A stretch of DNA of 64,000 bases from Thalassoroseus pseudoceratinae (GCF_011634775.1 NZ_JAALXT010000001.1:620001-684000), one strand, 5' to 3'. Counted from the first letter of the stretch, positions 43,841 to 52,376 are shown. Made by a program: numbers and translations. Notes: generated from the letters alone by a model not told the origin.

Positions 43841-44776
43841 TCAGGAAACGTGGACGGACGAGGCGAGATGCTCGACGCCCTTGGCCGTCAAAACTCGGCC
43901 TTTGTCTGACTTGGTGATCAGTCCCAGCCTGATGAAATCGGCCTCAAACATTTCGATGGACTGCCGAGGAAGGCCCAGGTGCGTGGCCAAGACGTTCAAA
44001 CGAACCGGGCCTTGCCCTTCACGGAGAAGCTGCAAGTAACGCTGCTCAATTGCGTCGAAGCCGAGCGAGTCCACATTCATCTGTGCGAACGTCTGCTCGA
44101 CATGCTCCGCTTTGATTTCATCCGTGTAGTTCGCTGAAGCCGTCCGCTTTGCTGCTTCCAACCAGCGAACTCCCAACCGAGGAATTCCACGACTGCGACT
44201 TGCAATGCTGTTAATGGCTTCGTCCTCGACGTGCCAACCGAGAATCGTTGCACGCTGTCGAAGGATTCGAGCCATCTCGTCATCGGAGTAGAACTGAAGT
44301 CGGAGCAACAGCCGAAACCTTTGACGGCACGAGGGTGCAAGGAGGAATTCATGCGTAGTTGCACCCACCAAGCAGAATGGCGGAAGTTTCAAGACATGAT
44401 GTTTTCCAAGGTGAAGTTCGCCATCCTGCAACGCAGAGTACAACGTCACGGCACACGTTGGGGGAAGCTCGTGAATTTCGTCGTAATAGAGGACCGAACC
44501 GGCATCCAACATCATGAGTGAAGCCCGAACGTGTTCGGGGGTGCGGACATTTTGCGCCAGTTCATGATGGACCGTCGTGCAACACTCACGCCCAATCAAA
44601 TCAGCGAGAAACGACTTTCCCAATCCGCCAGCGCCCGTGATGAGCGTATGCGGGAAGGCGACCTTATCGCCACGCTTGGATCGCTCGTAGAAATACGCAT
44701 CAACTGCGGTGGTCAGTACACTGACCGCTTCGTTTTGGCCGATGGTCTTAGACAGGCTTGGAACAACAGAATCCAT
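43841..44776 (-). CDS. RuvB-like AAA+ ATPase
   Basis: ATG 44776 has AAGGA upstream. It shows the RuvB order: IGQNEAVSVLTTAV, Walker A ITGAGGLGKSFLA, Walker B VLYYDEIHELPP, sensor LVGATTHEF, RQRFRLLLRLQFYS, RSRGIPRLGVRWLE and a C-terminal winged helix (GFDAIEQRYLQLL, ADFIRLGLI). About 311 residues versus about 340 for housekeeping RuvB, and with Gly-Ala-Gly-Gly-Leu in place of the usual GPPGLGKT, so this is a divergent mobile-element paralogue and not the chromosomal gene. No RuvA or RuvC is adjacent. It is likely a motor for element DNA processing. The gene follows the ArdC gene by 22 bases. Confidence 0.82.
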   Translation of the reverse strand: MDSVVPSLSKTIGQNEAVSVLTTAVDAYFYERSKRGDKVAFPHTLITGAGGLGKSFLADLIGRECCTTVHHELAQNVRTPEHVRASLMMLDAGSVLYYDEIHELPPTCAVTLYSALQDGELHLGKHHVLKLPPFCLVGATTHEFLLAPSCRQRFRLLLRLQFYSDDEMARILRQRATILGWHVEDEAINSIASRSRGIPRLGVRWLEAAKRTASANYTDEIKAEHVEQTFAQMNVDSLGFDAIEQRYLQLLREGQGPVRLNVLATHLGLPRQSIEMFEADFIRLGLITKSDKGRVLTAKGVEHLASSVHVS

Positions 44777-44798
44777 GATTGAGTCCTTGGTCGTGAAA

Positions 44799-45689
44799 TC
44801 AGGCGATGACGACGGCATTACGGAACGACAGAAGGAAGTCCGCCGTTTTGCTGGCCTGAGTTGCAGCCTTGAAAATGAACGAGGCGTCGTCCTTCATCGA
44901 GCTAAGCCAAGACTTGAGATAGGCGGCATGATTCTCCAGCCCTTCGCCTTGCGGAACGCCCAACTCAGTGGCCAGAAAGCACGATGCCATTTCCGCAACC
45001 AACTCGAAATAGGCGTAGTCACGACCTTTCTGGCTGTAGCCAAGCCGTGGTTCCGACCAGTGCGAAAGCTCGTGCAGGATGGATTCGTAGTAAGCCCCCG
45101 GCGGGTCAAAGCGATGCTTGTGCGGCATTTGGATGTAATCGTCAGCGGGCGAATAGAACGCACGCTCGCCACCGTGCCGAACGTCCGCCCCGGTCGCTTC
45201 GATCAACTCGTCAGCGGGTGCGAAGTCAGGAACAACGCCGATTGGTTCTTCGTCGTGAACTTGGAGTCGCTCAGCAAATGGCCCTTCGCATTGGTCCGCA
45301 TTGAAGACCGTGAAAGTGCGAAGCATGAAGAACGTGTCTTCGACTTCTTTGCCTTCCTTCTCGACGGTCTTAGTGATCGGTTTGCAAAATACGATGTTGC
45401 AGCCCCATTGCCTTGGCTTAACTTGAGACGGCCTGCGTTTCACGAAGCAACCACGGTCGGACCATTGGCGAAACGTCGCCCAATGTCGTGACTGAAGGCC
45501 GTGCTTCATGCGGTGAAGCTCCAACAACAGAGGATTGACCCCAGAATAGTTGGCCTTGCTCATGGCGTTGGCGGGTCGTCCTACGTTGGCCGAGATCGCC
45601 CACGGCCGACGCCAAGAACGAAGATTAGATTCGAGTGCTTCGACGATACGAGTCGTGATGTCTTCACGAATCTGCTGCTGGCTGGGCAT
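44799..45689 (-). CDS. ardC: ArdC-like antirestriction protein with zincin peptidase domain
   Basis: ATG 45689 begins PSQQQIREDITTRIVEALES, the ArdC N-terminal ssDNA-binding domain, with PWAISANVGRPANAMSKANYSGVN a few residues on. The C-terminal part is a metallopeptidase: HELSHWSE within ESILHELSHWSE gives the HExxH zinc site, and a later ELVAEMASCFLATELG supplies the third ligand helix. About 296 residues, as usual. ArdC proteins on conjugative plasmids protect incoming DNA from host restriction. It lies within the recombinase module and about 10 kb from a large restriction island. Confidence 0.87.
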   Translation of the reverse strand: MPSQQQIREDITTRIVEALESNLRSWRRPWAISANVGRPANAMSKANYSGVNPLLLELHRMKHGLQSRHWATFRQWSDRGCFVKRRPSQVKPRQWGCNIVFCKPITKTVEKEGKEVEDTFFMLRTFTVFNADQCEGPFAERLQVHDEEPIGVVPDFAPADELIEATGADVRHGGERAFYSPADDYIQMPHKHRFDPPGAYYESILHELSHWSEPRLGYSQKGRDYAYFELVAEMASCFLATELGVPQGEGLENHAAYLKSWLSSMKDDASFIFKAATQASKTADFLLSFRNAVVIA

Positions 45690-46037
45690 CGCTCGTTCTT
45701 TCAGTTGCGTTATTGAATTGATCAAACTTGAACTGAAAGAAAAGATTCGTGCGTTGCGGTGAAGGACGAAGTTTGTTTCCATTTTTCTTTGTTGCGTTTC
45801 GTGACTTGCATGAGACGAGATCAGCGACGTTTGCGCACAACGCCCCCTTCCCCTGGATACCGTGCCGCTCGTTGTTTGTTACAGGTTGCTGGTTGGATAC
45901 ATCCGAACGGACAGAGAGCGGATGAGTGTCAGATGAGTAGGACGGCCCCCGCTGCCGCCAACGGCGGCAGCGGGGGCTCAATCTACGAAGTCCCAACAGG
46001 CAACACCTGAAACTTCTCACGATGCCTGTGAACTTGC
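45690..46037. other. 348-base spacer with a GC-rich hairpin
   Basis: No gene is supported. The perfect hairpin at 45945-45977 is listed separately. The remainder should hold the promoter of the ArdC operon; I see no convincing core elements. Confidence 0.45.
45945..45977. terminator. Perfect 15-bp GC-rich hairpin, loop AAC
   Basis: GCCCCCGCTGCCGCC and its exact complement flank a three-base loop. It stands 60 bases past the end of the small gene at 46038 in its direction of reading. There is no T-run, so a terminator is likely but not certain. Confidence 0.55.
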
Positions 46038-46316
46038 TCAATCGAGCGAGTGGAAAATATGGAAGGCGACCAATGCCATGACATCCGGCGTTGCGCAGTC
46101 GCTCTGCATCAATCGCCGCCATGCACCGCCCGTTGCTTCGTTGTCACGCCCCATACGCCGCCAGATTTGAAACGCCATCAAAGCGTGGTCTTGGCAGTCG
46201 AAGAACTCGCCAGAGGTCGTCCGTGCGTAAAGCTGATCGGGATCACGGATCAGAGACAGGAAGGGCCGAAGTGATTCACGTTCGTCAACGGTGACGGCTG
46301 GCTGTTGGTGGTGCAT
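46038..46316 (-). CDS. Small unknown protein of plasmid-like module, 92 residues
   Basis: ATG 46316 has a strong AGGAG. The product (RDPDQLYARTTSGEFFDCQD, FQIWRRMGRDNEATGGAWRRL) is soluble and unrecognised. It follows the next gene by 11 bases on the same strand. The good ribosome site and spacing support it as a real gene. Confidence 0.6.
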   Translation of the reverse strand: MHHQQPAVTVDERESLRPFLSLIRDPDQLYARTTSGEFFDCQDHALMAFQIWRRMGRDNEATGGAWRRLMQSDCATPDVMALVAFHIFHSLD

Positions 46317-46327
46317 GGTTTTGGCTC

Positions 46328-46615
46328 CTAGTATTCATCAGGAAGAAGCAAACAAGTCGAATTTCTGTCGGCCTCAGTGATGCAGTAGAGTTTCTGCCGA
46401 CCGATTTTCGTGTGGTAGACGCTGAAAATGCGTTCGCCATTCCAAAGGGCCTCGTTGTTGGCCTCGGCATCTTCCTTGCAGACATCGCCCCAATCGCCCG
46501 CTGCATGTCGTCTGATGAAGTCAAGCGGTGTCTCGCTCGTTCCTTCAAGAGTTTCCAATGCGCCCGGCGTTGCGACGATTTGGCCCAAATTGAAAAGTTG
46601 TTCTGCCATCATGTG
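46328..46615 (-). CDS. Small conserved plasmid-type protein, about 95 residues
   Basis: From ATG 46615 (GGAG at 9 bases) the protein reads FNLGQIVATPGALETLEGTS, then WGDVCKEDAEANNEALWNGE, RIFSVYHTKIGRQKLYCITE, ADRNSTCLLLPDEY. This matches a very common small protein on plasmids and integrative elements, often found near ardC and often mislabelled as a restriction subunit. An in-frame ATG at 46693, also with GGAGA, would add 26 residues. Function unknown; it marks this stretch as mobile-element DNA. Confidence 0.72.
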   Translation of the reverse strand, partial: HMMAEQLFNLGQIVATPGALETLEGTSETPLDFIRRHAAGDWGDVCKEDAEANNEALWNGERIFSVYHTKIGRQKLYCITEADRNSTCLLLPDEY

Positions 46616-46803
46616 TCTCTCCGGTGTTGGTGACACAGGAATAGTCCTGCAATCGCCTGCTTTTGCACGGACTTGTTTGATCGTGAAGCCCATTGATTTC
46701 TCCAGTGTTGAATGACACTGAAAGAAACCGGCGTGATTGAATGGAGGCTGGAATTTGCTGGGATTTGAAATGTGTTGGGTTTGATAGGACTTGAGATTTG
46801 CAG

Positions 46804-46838
46804 GCCCACCTTCGCCGCCGCTGGCGGCGAAGGTGGGC
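46804..46838. terminator. Perfect 16-bp GC-rich hairpin, loop GCT
   Basis: GCCCACCTTCGCCGCC pairs with its exact complement. It lies in the divergent spacer between the 95-residue gene and the sigma-like gene, so a plain terminator role is doubtful. It shares the GCCGCC/GGCGGC loop-proximal core with the hairpin at 45945. Confidence 0.5.
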
Positions 46839-46925
46839 TGTCTCCATTGCGTCCACACGGGAAGGCCGTAACTTCTACCGGAATCAGGCGTGGCCAAAAC
46901 CAGCCGTGCAAGGACTACATACGGC

Positions 46926-47714
46926 ATGCACACATTCTTTGAACACGTCCGAATTGTACGCCTCGCTGAGCAACTGTATCTGCTTGGCGAAAATGTCTAT
47001 GACCTCGACTTCGACGCATACGATCAACTTTTCGCCACAGAGTTGAAGCGACTAGCGATGCAGGTTCGACATCCAGCCACGAGGGCGCAACTGGAAGACA
47101 TGGCCGAGAAGTTCAAGTTTTCCCGATACATTGCAACGAGCGTTCGGCGTGCCGGGTTCAGTGACGAACAAGAGGTCAACCAGATCACGCACGACATTGC
47201 CAGCACGTTGTTGCTTGGTAAGTTATTCGAGTTCGATCCAGCCGAGATTCCATTTGCCGCTCGCTTCAAAACCTCTGTGGCCAATGCCATCCGAAACGTG
47301 GTGGCAAAGCAGAGGAATCAACGCCGCCTGATTCCTTCCGTGCCGATCTCGGATGAGCCCGGTATTGGCATTCCATCTTCAGAACTCGCCGGGCGCAACT
47401 TGGCTGGGGCAGATGAGGGTCTGATCGACGATTTCGGCGACCTCGTGCATCAGCGGTTGGGCGCACTTGGATCGGCTGTACTCAGAGCGAAGCTGGACGG
47501 CGATGAAGTGAAGGGATTGGTTGGAGCAGTTGAACTTGATGATCCAAGTTCGTATCGCATCAAACAGGTCGTGATCGCCATCAAGCAGCTTGCCAAGGAG
47601 TTTGCACGGCAGCGAGGCGACGAGGACTTTGAGCAACGGATCGAACGGGCAATGGATGCGGAGCGGCGGACGGTAGAGAAAAGGTTTGGGCCCGCTCGGA
47701 ATTCAAGAACCTAA
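46926..47714 (+). CDS. Sigma-factor-like DNA-binding protein (tentative)
   Basis: ATG 46926 begins HTFFEHVRIVRLAEQLYLLG; no good ribosome site is seen, and a GTG at 46890 would add 12 residues. The 262-residue protein has a helical segment resembling sigma region 2 (FDPAEIPFAARFKTSVANAI, then RNVVAKQRNQRRLIPSVPIS) and a C-terminal region-4-like segment (LRAKLDGDEVKGLVGAVELD, then SSYRIKQVVIAIKQLAKEFA). The pattern suggests an alternative or phage-type sigma factor, but key residues are not clear enough to be sure. The next promoter downstream, at 47735, has a twin at 52729, so this gene could be the factor that reads both. Confidence 0.45.
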   Translation: MHTFFEHVRIVRLAEQLYLLGENVYDLDFDAYDQLFATELKRLAMQVRHPATRAQLEDMAEKFKFSRYIATSVRRAGFSDEQEVNQITHDIASTLLLGKLFEFDPAEIPFAARFKTSVANAIRNVVAKQRNQRRLIPSVPISDEPGIGIPSSELAGRNLAGADEGLIDDFGDLVHQRLGALGSAVLRAKLDGDEVKGLVGAVELDDPSSYRIKQVVIAIKQLAKEFARQRGDEDFEQRIERAMDAERRTVEKRFGPARNSRT

Positions 47715-47734
47715 CGCCGGGCAAAAGCAGCCAA

Positions 47735-47784
47735 TTGCGAAACACTTTGGACAGGCGTATGATACTGTCACTTTTTAGTCAATA
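47735..47784 (+). promoter_or_regulatory. Promoter A, twin of the promoter at 52729
   Basis: TTGCGA (47735-47740) and TATGAT (47758-47763) are 17 bases apart. Bases 47755-47784 match 52749-52778 at 26 of 30 positions, including the identical block CACTTTTTAGTCAA downstream of the -10. The start point would be near 47770. Confidence 0.65.
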
Positions 47785-47789
47785 CCGCC

Positions 47790-47882
47790 ATGTGTGAAGA
47801 AAGTGATTTCCCTTCACGCAACCGCAACATTTGGAGCCGGGATTTCGGAACAACAAAGTCGATCACTGGAGTAATCGAATGA
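47790..47882 (+). CDS. Possible 30-residue leader peptide
   Basis: ATG 47790 opens a 30-codon frame (MCEESDFPSRNRNIWSRDFG and on) whose TGA at 47880 overlaps the ATG of the next gene (ATGA). It starts about 20 bases after the predicted transcription start. No ribosome site is obvious. It may couple translation of the membrane protein, or be chance. Confidence 0.3.
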   Translation: MCEESDFPSRNRNIWSRDFGTTKSITGVIE

Positions 47883-48676
47883 ACATCAGGCTCCCTAAAT
47901 TCACAAATGGAGTCCCGGCATACGACGAATTCACTGAGTTCGCCAAGAAGGTAAAGGAGTTCAAGGACTCTGGTACGGAGGAGTTTTTTGAGGACCTTGC
48001 AGAAAGCGAAAAACAGCGTTCCGAGAACGCTGATGCTCAGGAAGAACGAGTTAACGGCACACTCCATACGCTAATTCGCTACTCCCTAGCATCGGCAGGA
48101 CTTATTGCCGTCTATGCCAAGTTGATGGCGTCAGTATCCGGGTGGATGCTTGCTCTCGCTCTCTCGCCTTTCGTTGCCGTGATTATTGTTGCTCTATACA
48201 TGCTTCAGCCAAGAAGTGTTCGAGACGACGAATGGCTGGGAGATGATCATTTCAACTACAGGAAGGTGCTATTCCTCAATGCAAAGTACCGAGCGGCATT
48301 TCGCACTCATGTTGTCAAATGGCTTTCCGAGCTTCTGATTGTTCCGTTGGTTCTGTTCGTTCTAGGCATGGGATTGATCGTATTCGTCGTTGGGACTGAA
48401 ATTGGTGGTGAATCAAAGGAGGAAGGACCGCCGAAACAAAACATCGAGGTTAGCGTTGGGACTGACGGTATCAATCGAGCGATTCAGTCAAATCAGGATT
48501 TGATAAGAACGGCGATTGACAGGCTGGAGAAGATTGAAGAACGGACTGCGGCGCTCGCAACCGAGATAGACGCACTCAAATCTAATCACCAATCGTCTGT
48601 TGATGCTATCAGCAAAGAACTGAAGCAGTTGCAGGATGCTGTCCACACGCCTCAAACGAATGTGCCAAAGCAGTAG
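47879..48676 (+). CDS. Membrane protein with C-terminal coiled coil, unknown
   Basis: ATG 47879 has GGAG at 11 bases. The N-terminal about 60 residues are charged and helical; two close helices follow (about 68-118; LIRYSLASAGLIAVYAKLMA, LALALSPFVAVIIVALYML), then a soluble loop and a third helix (about 158-182; LLIVPLVLFVLGMGLIVFVV). The final about 70 residues (NRAIQSNQDLIRTAIDRLEK, ALATEIDALKSNHQSS) form a coiled coil. No family recognised. Its promoter is nearly the same as that of the SNF2/restriction operon. A membrane component of that system is therefore an inference worth testing. It converges with the double-helicase gene, 45 bases apart. Confidence 0.7.
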   Translation: MNIRLPKFTNGVPAYDEFTEFAKKVKEFKDSGTEEFFEDLAESEKQRSENADAQEERVNGTLHTLIRYSLASAGLIAVYAKLMASVSGWMLALALSPFVAVIIVALYMLQPRSVRDDEWLGDDHFNYRKVLFLNAKYRAAFRTHVVKWLSELLIVPLVLFVLGMGLIVFVVGTEIGGESKEEGPPKQNIEVSVGTDGINRAIQSNQDLIRTAIDRLEKIEERTAALATEIDALKSNHQSSVDAISKELKQLQDAVHTPQTNVPKQ

Positions 48677-48721
48677 ACAGGTTACTACCTCAGAATCTAG
48701 ATGGCCCTGCTGAAATCCTGG

Positions 48722-51700
48722 TCACACCGCCCCGTCAATTTCCTGTCCAGGCTCGATCAAGTGGACTCCATAGTCCTCAAGCCTCCTCATGACCCTCTGC
48801 CGTGGCGGTGTCGTTCCGAAGCATGCGTAGTGCGTCTTGCCGACACGAAAGTTGAACAAAGGCTCGGCAACAATCTCGCCGGTCTTGGTCGTCAATGGTT
48901 CTTGGGAAATCCCGTGTTGATTCCATAAACCAACAAGCCACTTGCGATGCTCTTGACCCAAGCAATCCAGAATGGCCACCAGATCGTCTTGAAGGCTGGC
49001 CTCGGATTCAATTTCAGGGCGTTCTTCCAGGTTTCCAAGGCAGTCCTCGATGACTTCGTAAAGTGTTTCCGCTTCTGCCGATCTCATCCTCTGAGCGAAC
49101 AAAGTGAGGATAGAGCGAGCCCGTGTCATGGCGACATAAAGATTGTTCGCCAGAACGCCTTTATCTCTAGCCGTGTACTGATCGGCGGCAGGAATGATGA
49201 CAACCTCCGCATCGTATCCTTTGAACGAATGAGACGTTGTAGCAAGAAGGATGTTATGACTTCGCTCGAAAGGCTTATTGGTCTGGACGGACAACTCGAC
49301 TCCCAAATCAGCTAACGCTGGAGCGACGTGGGTTTCCAATCGATACTTGATGTTCTTCCCGTTGTAAATCAAACAAATGTCGGATGGTTGCACGCCCTGG
49401 CCCTGGATCAGTTCACGGCAGTGGTCGGCGATTGCCTGAAACTCCTGGTCCAGGTTTTGGTACTGCTTGAACTGTGGCATCGGGCCATCGACTTGATTGA
49501 ATCGAACCTTCCACCAATCGTCACCGTTTCGCTCGGTTTTTTCGACAAGCCCTCTGGTCACTAGCTCTTTGTGATCTGGATTGGATTCAGGCGGTTGCAG
49601 TCGGTACAGGACATTGAGGGCGAATTCGGTGATCGGCTTCGTGCTGCGAAAGCTCTCTTTCATCACGGACGACCGACCACGCATGTCTAAACCAAATTCG
49701 GACCACTTGGGAGTGCTGCGGCCATAAATGTTTTGGGCGTTGTCGTAGAAGATGTTGATTGATCGGCTGTTCTCGTCGTGGTCGTCGCTCTGCTTGACTA
49801 TCGCCGCCAACAATTGCAATGTGTTCGGCCCCATATCCTGAGCCTCGTCGATGAAAAGTGCATCACATCGAGGAGTAACGTCTTCGATGGAGGTTCGTTC
49901 AAGGTATGCTTCTGCCGCTTTGTCGTACTCAAAGTTGAATGCCCTCGCACTGAGGCCAACTTCCGGCAGCATCACTTCAAGAATCTCTTTGATATGGTGC
50001 AGTTCCACTCGACTCCACGGAAACGGTTTCCCATCCGTTGCATTGGCCCAGGCCGATTCAATTGAGTCTCCGATCAACGACTGCAATGACCTATTGGCGA
50101 AGACCGCCCAAATGCGCACATTCTGCTGCGTTTCAAGCCTGCGGACGGTTTGCATTAGCCAGTGCGCCAAAACTACGGTCTTGCCGCTTCCAGCAACTCC
50201 ACGAACAAGACGTGGCTTTCCATCGAGTTCATAACCACACAAACGCTCCTGCTCATTGGAAAGGACAGGACGCAAGGCTTTGCGTGTCGCCAGTTGGTTA
50301 CCAACCAGCAGGCTGGTGTCATCGCTGTAATTCTCCTTGGCTTCACGGATCGCAGCAGGCAATGTGAATTCTGTTCGAGCAGGAACAGTTTCCCACGACA
50401 GCTTTGAGCCACTTCGTCGCAACACCTTCGGTGAAAGATGCCGGATCAATGGGCGGAAGTACGGTTCTTCCATTTCCGCCCGGCTAGACAAAACGATGAT
50501 CGCCTCACGAGAGCGGCTGAGAGCGACGTTTACGAGCCGTTTCCATTCGTCATACGGCCAACCATAGCTTCCCGCATTGACGGAATCGAAGATCACCACG
50601 TCCGCTTCAGAACCTTGCTGGCTATGGACAGTAGAAGCCATCCACGAATGCATCTCGTTCGTGGCGAAGAAAGAGTGGATGGATTTCGCTTGAGCCTTGA
50701 AAGGGGAAATGAAAAGGCCGTGGGCTGAACGCAACGTCTTGTCAGCAAACAGTTTCTTCAGGACTTTCACTGTCGCTGTTCGGACCCAGCTACGATTGCC
50801 GGGGCCACGCTCCGCTCGGATGGAAGGAACATCATCGCTATCCTCATCCAGAACGTACCAGACAGCACGAGGCTGGCCATCGAGGATTGTCGGTAGGCCG
50901 TATTCTCGTTCGTCAACTTCCGGCGCAGTTGTAAGGAAGCCATCGTACTGGAAGGCGGATACAACATCGCACACTTGAGAGTGCATGCGTCGTTGCTCGC
51001 TGAGTACGTGGACGCCATCGACCTGATCGCCAATGCGGTCGAGATGGCTAACGCCGCTCTTGGCAAGCCAGTTTCCTTGTGATGGCTCAAGTATCCGGCT
51101 GATACGACTGATTGGAGCCAATTGCTTGGAGTCGCCAACAAGGACAACACGCCGAGCCGCCAGCAGGGACAAGGCCGCAATTGCCACTCGTGACATTAGC
51201 CCTGCTTCATCGATGAAGATAGTTGTAAAGGGAGCCCGGCCAGCCTCAATGTCTTCCTTGACTTCATCGCAGCAGAGAAAGGTCGTCGCTTTGAACGACG
51301 TGCTGACCACAGTTCGGACGTTTTCATCGAGGAAGTTCCGTTGAGCGGCATCTTTCATTGCCTCACGAAGTTCCTTCATCTGCTTTCGCAGCAGCGCTTT
51401 CGTCTCTGGGGCTTCTGTTCGAGCGACTTCCGCTGCCAACGCTTCAATCTGAGCCAGATACTCTGTTTCCGTGCCCCGCAGCATTGCGGTCAGTTCTTCT
51501 TCCTCAAACTTCTTGAGAGAGGCACCTTTGCCAATCCGCAGCAGGCGTCCAACTTTGAGGCCAACTCCTTTTTCTCTTGCCGCTCGCCCAATTGAAACCG
51601 CAGCCGCATCGGTCGCACGATTCGTCGTTGAAACGACAAGGATTCGTTCACTTGGATCGTCAGCCAATACCTTGGCGACCTGTTGCCCGGTCGTGTAGGT

Positions 51701-52369
51701 CTTGCCCGTGCCAGGAGGCCCCCAAAGCACGCTCCACGATTTGCCCCACCACTGCCTGAGATGTTCGAGCCCGGCATCCGAGGCATGCTCAACATCTGGA
51801 TGGATACTGCCTTTAGCAGCCGCCAACCGTTCGGGTAGACGCTCTCTCACATCGGTGAATGCATCTTCGTTGTAGATCGAATTGAGAAAGGCCAAAAACT
51901 CGAAGGGACGAACATAGAATGAACCACGACGAGGAGGATGCTCAGGATTCGTGACGACCACGAAGATGCGCCCGGTCGCTTCATCAACCTCAAGCACTTC
52001 CCCTGACCACACGATTGAATCATCGATATCTGGATCGATGGAACCGTTCTCGAAAAAGGAGTCCTCAGCGTCTTCAAACTCTCGCAGCAAGAGTGGCCGG
52101 AAGGCGACCGCACCTTCCCAGGTCCAGTCGAACTCGACGGCATGGCCAATCTGCAACTCGAAAACGGTTCCCGTTTCGCTCTCGGCGACCGCTGTCACGT
52201 TGCGGCATTTGAGACGCTTCCATTTCGCCGAGTCTCGATACTCTTTCTTGATTGCGGTGGCAGCGGCAGACAGCAATCCACGATCCGCTGAGGGCAAACT
52301 CAGATCAGCACGAAAGCGGGCCTGCGTGAACTGGTCGTCGTCATCCTCAGTGTTCGTGATGTCGTTCAC
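48722..52369 (-). CDS. Double SF1 helicase: Upf1-like and UvrD-like motors in one protein
   Basis: This 1,215-residue protein from GTG 52369 carries two complete helicase cores. The first (about 200-640) is SF1B/Upf1-DNA2-like: Walker A GPPGTGKT (217-224), IFIDEAGL (about 385-391), VGDSKQLAPI, and motif VI VALSRSRE (about 615-622). The second (about 690-1110) is UvrD/Rep-like: GVAGSGKT (724-731), LFIDEAQD (838-845), SHSFKGYDAEVV and VAMTRARS. The N-terminal about 190 residues and the C-terminal about 110 residues (ending THYACFGTTPPRQRVMRRLE and on) are unassigned; no nuclease motif was identified. The start lies 7 bases after the Xre gene's stop, so the two form one operon. Upf1-like helicases occur in Mokosh-type and UvrD-like ones in Gabija-type defence, but I know no named system with both in one chain. 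Confidence 0.85.
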   Translation of the reverse strand: MNDITNTEDDDDQFTQARFRADLSLPSADRGLLSAAATAIKKEYRDSAKWKRLKCRNVTAVAESETGTVFELQIGHAVEFDWTWEGAVAFRPLLLREFEDAEDSFFENGSIDPDIDDSIVWSGEVLEVDEATGRIFVVVTNPEHPPRRGSFYVRPFEFLAFLNSIYNEDAFTDVRERLPERLAAAKGSIHPDVEHASDAGLEHLRQWWGKSWSVLWGPPGTGKTYTTGQQVAKVLADDPSERILVVSTTNRATDAAAVSIGRAAREKGVGLKVGRLLRIGKGASLKKFEEEELTAMLRGTETEYLAQIEALAAEVARTEAPETKALLRKQMKELREAMKDAAQRNFLDENVRTVVSTSFKATTFLCCDEVKEDIEAGRAPFTTIFIDEAGLMSRVAIAALSLLAARRVVLVGDSKQLAPISRISRILEPSQGNWLAKSGVSHLDRIGDQVDGVHVLSEQRRMHSQVCDVVSAFQYDGFLTTAPEVDEREYGLPTILDGQPRAVWYVLDEDSDDVPSIRAERGPGNRSWVRTATVKVLKKLFADKTLRSAHGLFISPFKAQAKSIHSFFATNEMHSWMASTVHSQQGSEADVVIFDSVNAGSYGWPYDEWKRLVNVALSRSREAIIVLSSRAEMEEPYFRPLIRHLSPKVLRRSGSKLSWETVPARTEFTLPAAIREAKENYSDDTSLLVGNQLATRKALRPVLSNEQERLCGYELDGKPRLVRGVAGSGKTVVLAHWLMQTVRRLETQQNVRIWAVFANRSLQSLIGDSIESAWANATDGKPFPWSRVELHHIKEILEVMLPEVGLSARAFNFEYDKAAEAYLERTSIEDVTPRCDALFIDEAQDMGPNTLQLLAAIVKQSDDHDENSRSINIFYDNAQNIYGRSTPKWSEFGLDMRGRSSVMKESFRSTKPITEFALNVLYRLQPPESNPDHKELVTRGLVEKTERNGDDWWKVRFNQVDGPMPQFKQYQNLDQEFQAIADHCRELIQGQGVQPSDICLIYNGKNIKYRLETHVAPALADLGVELSVQTNKPFERSHNILLATTSHSFKGYDAEVVIIPAADQYTARDKGVLANNLYVAMTRARSILTLFAQRMRSAEAETLYEVIEDCLGNLEERPEIESEASLQDDLVAILDCLGQEHRKWLVGLWNQHGISQEPLTTKTGEIVAEPLFNFRVGKTHYACFGTTPPRQRVMRRLEDYGVHLIEPGQEIDGAV

Positions 52370-52376
52370 GGTGCCC

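Noticed and set aside
43841-44776. Chromosomal ruvB
   Set aside because: The P-loop differs from the usual GPPGLGKT, the protein is short, and the neighbours are mobile-element genes.
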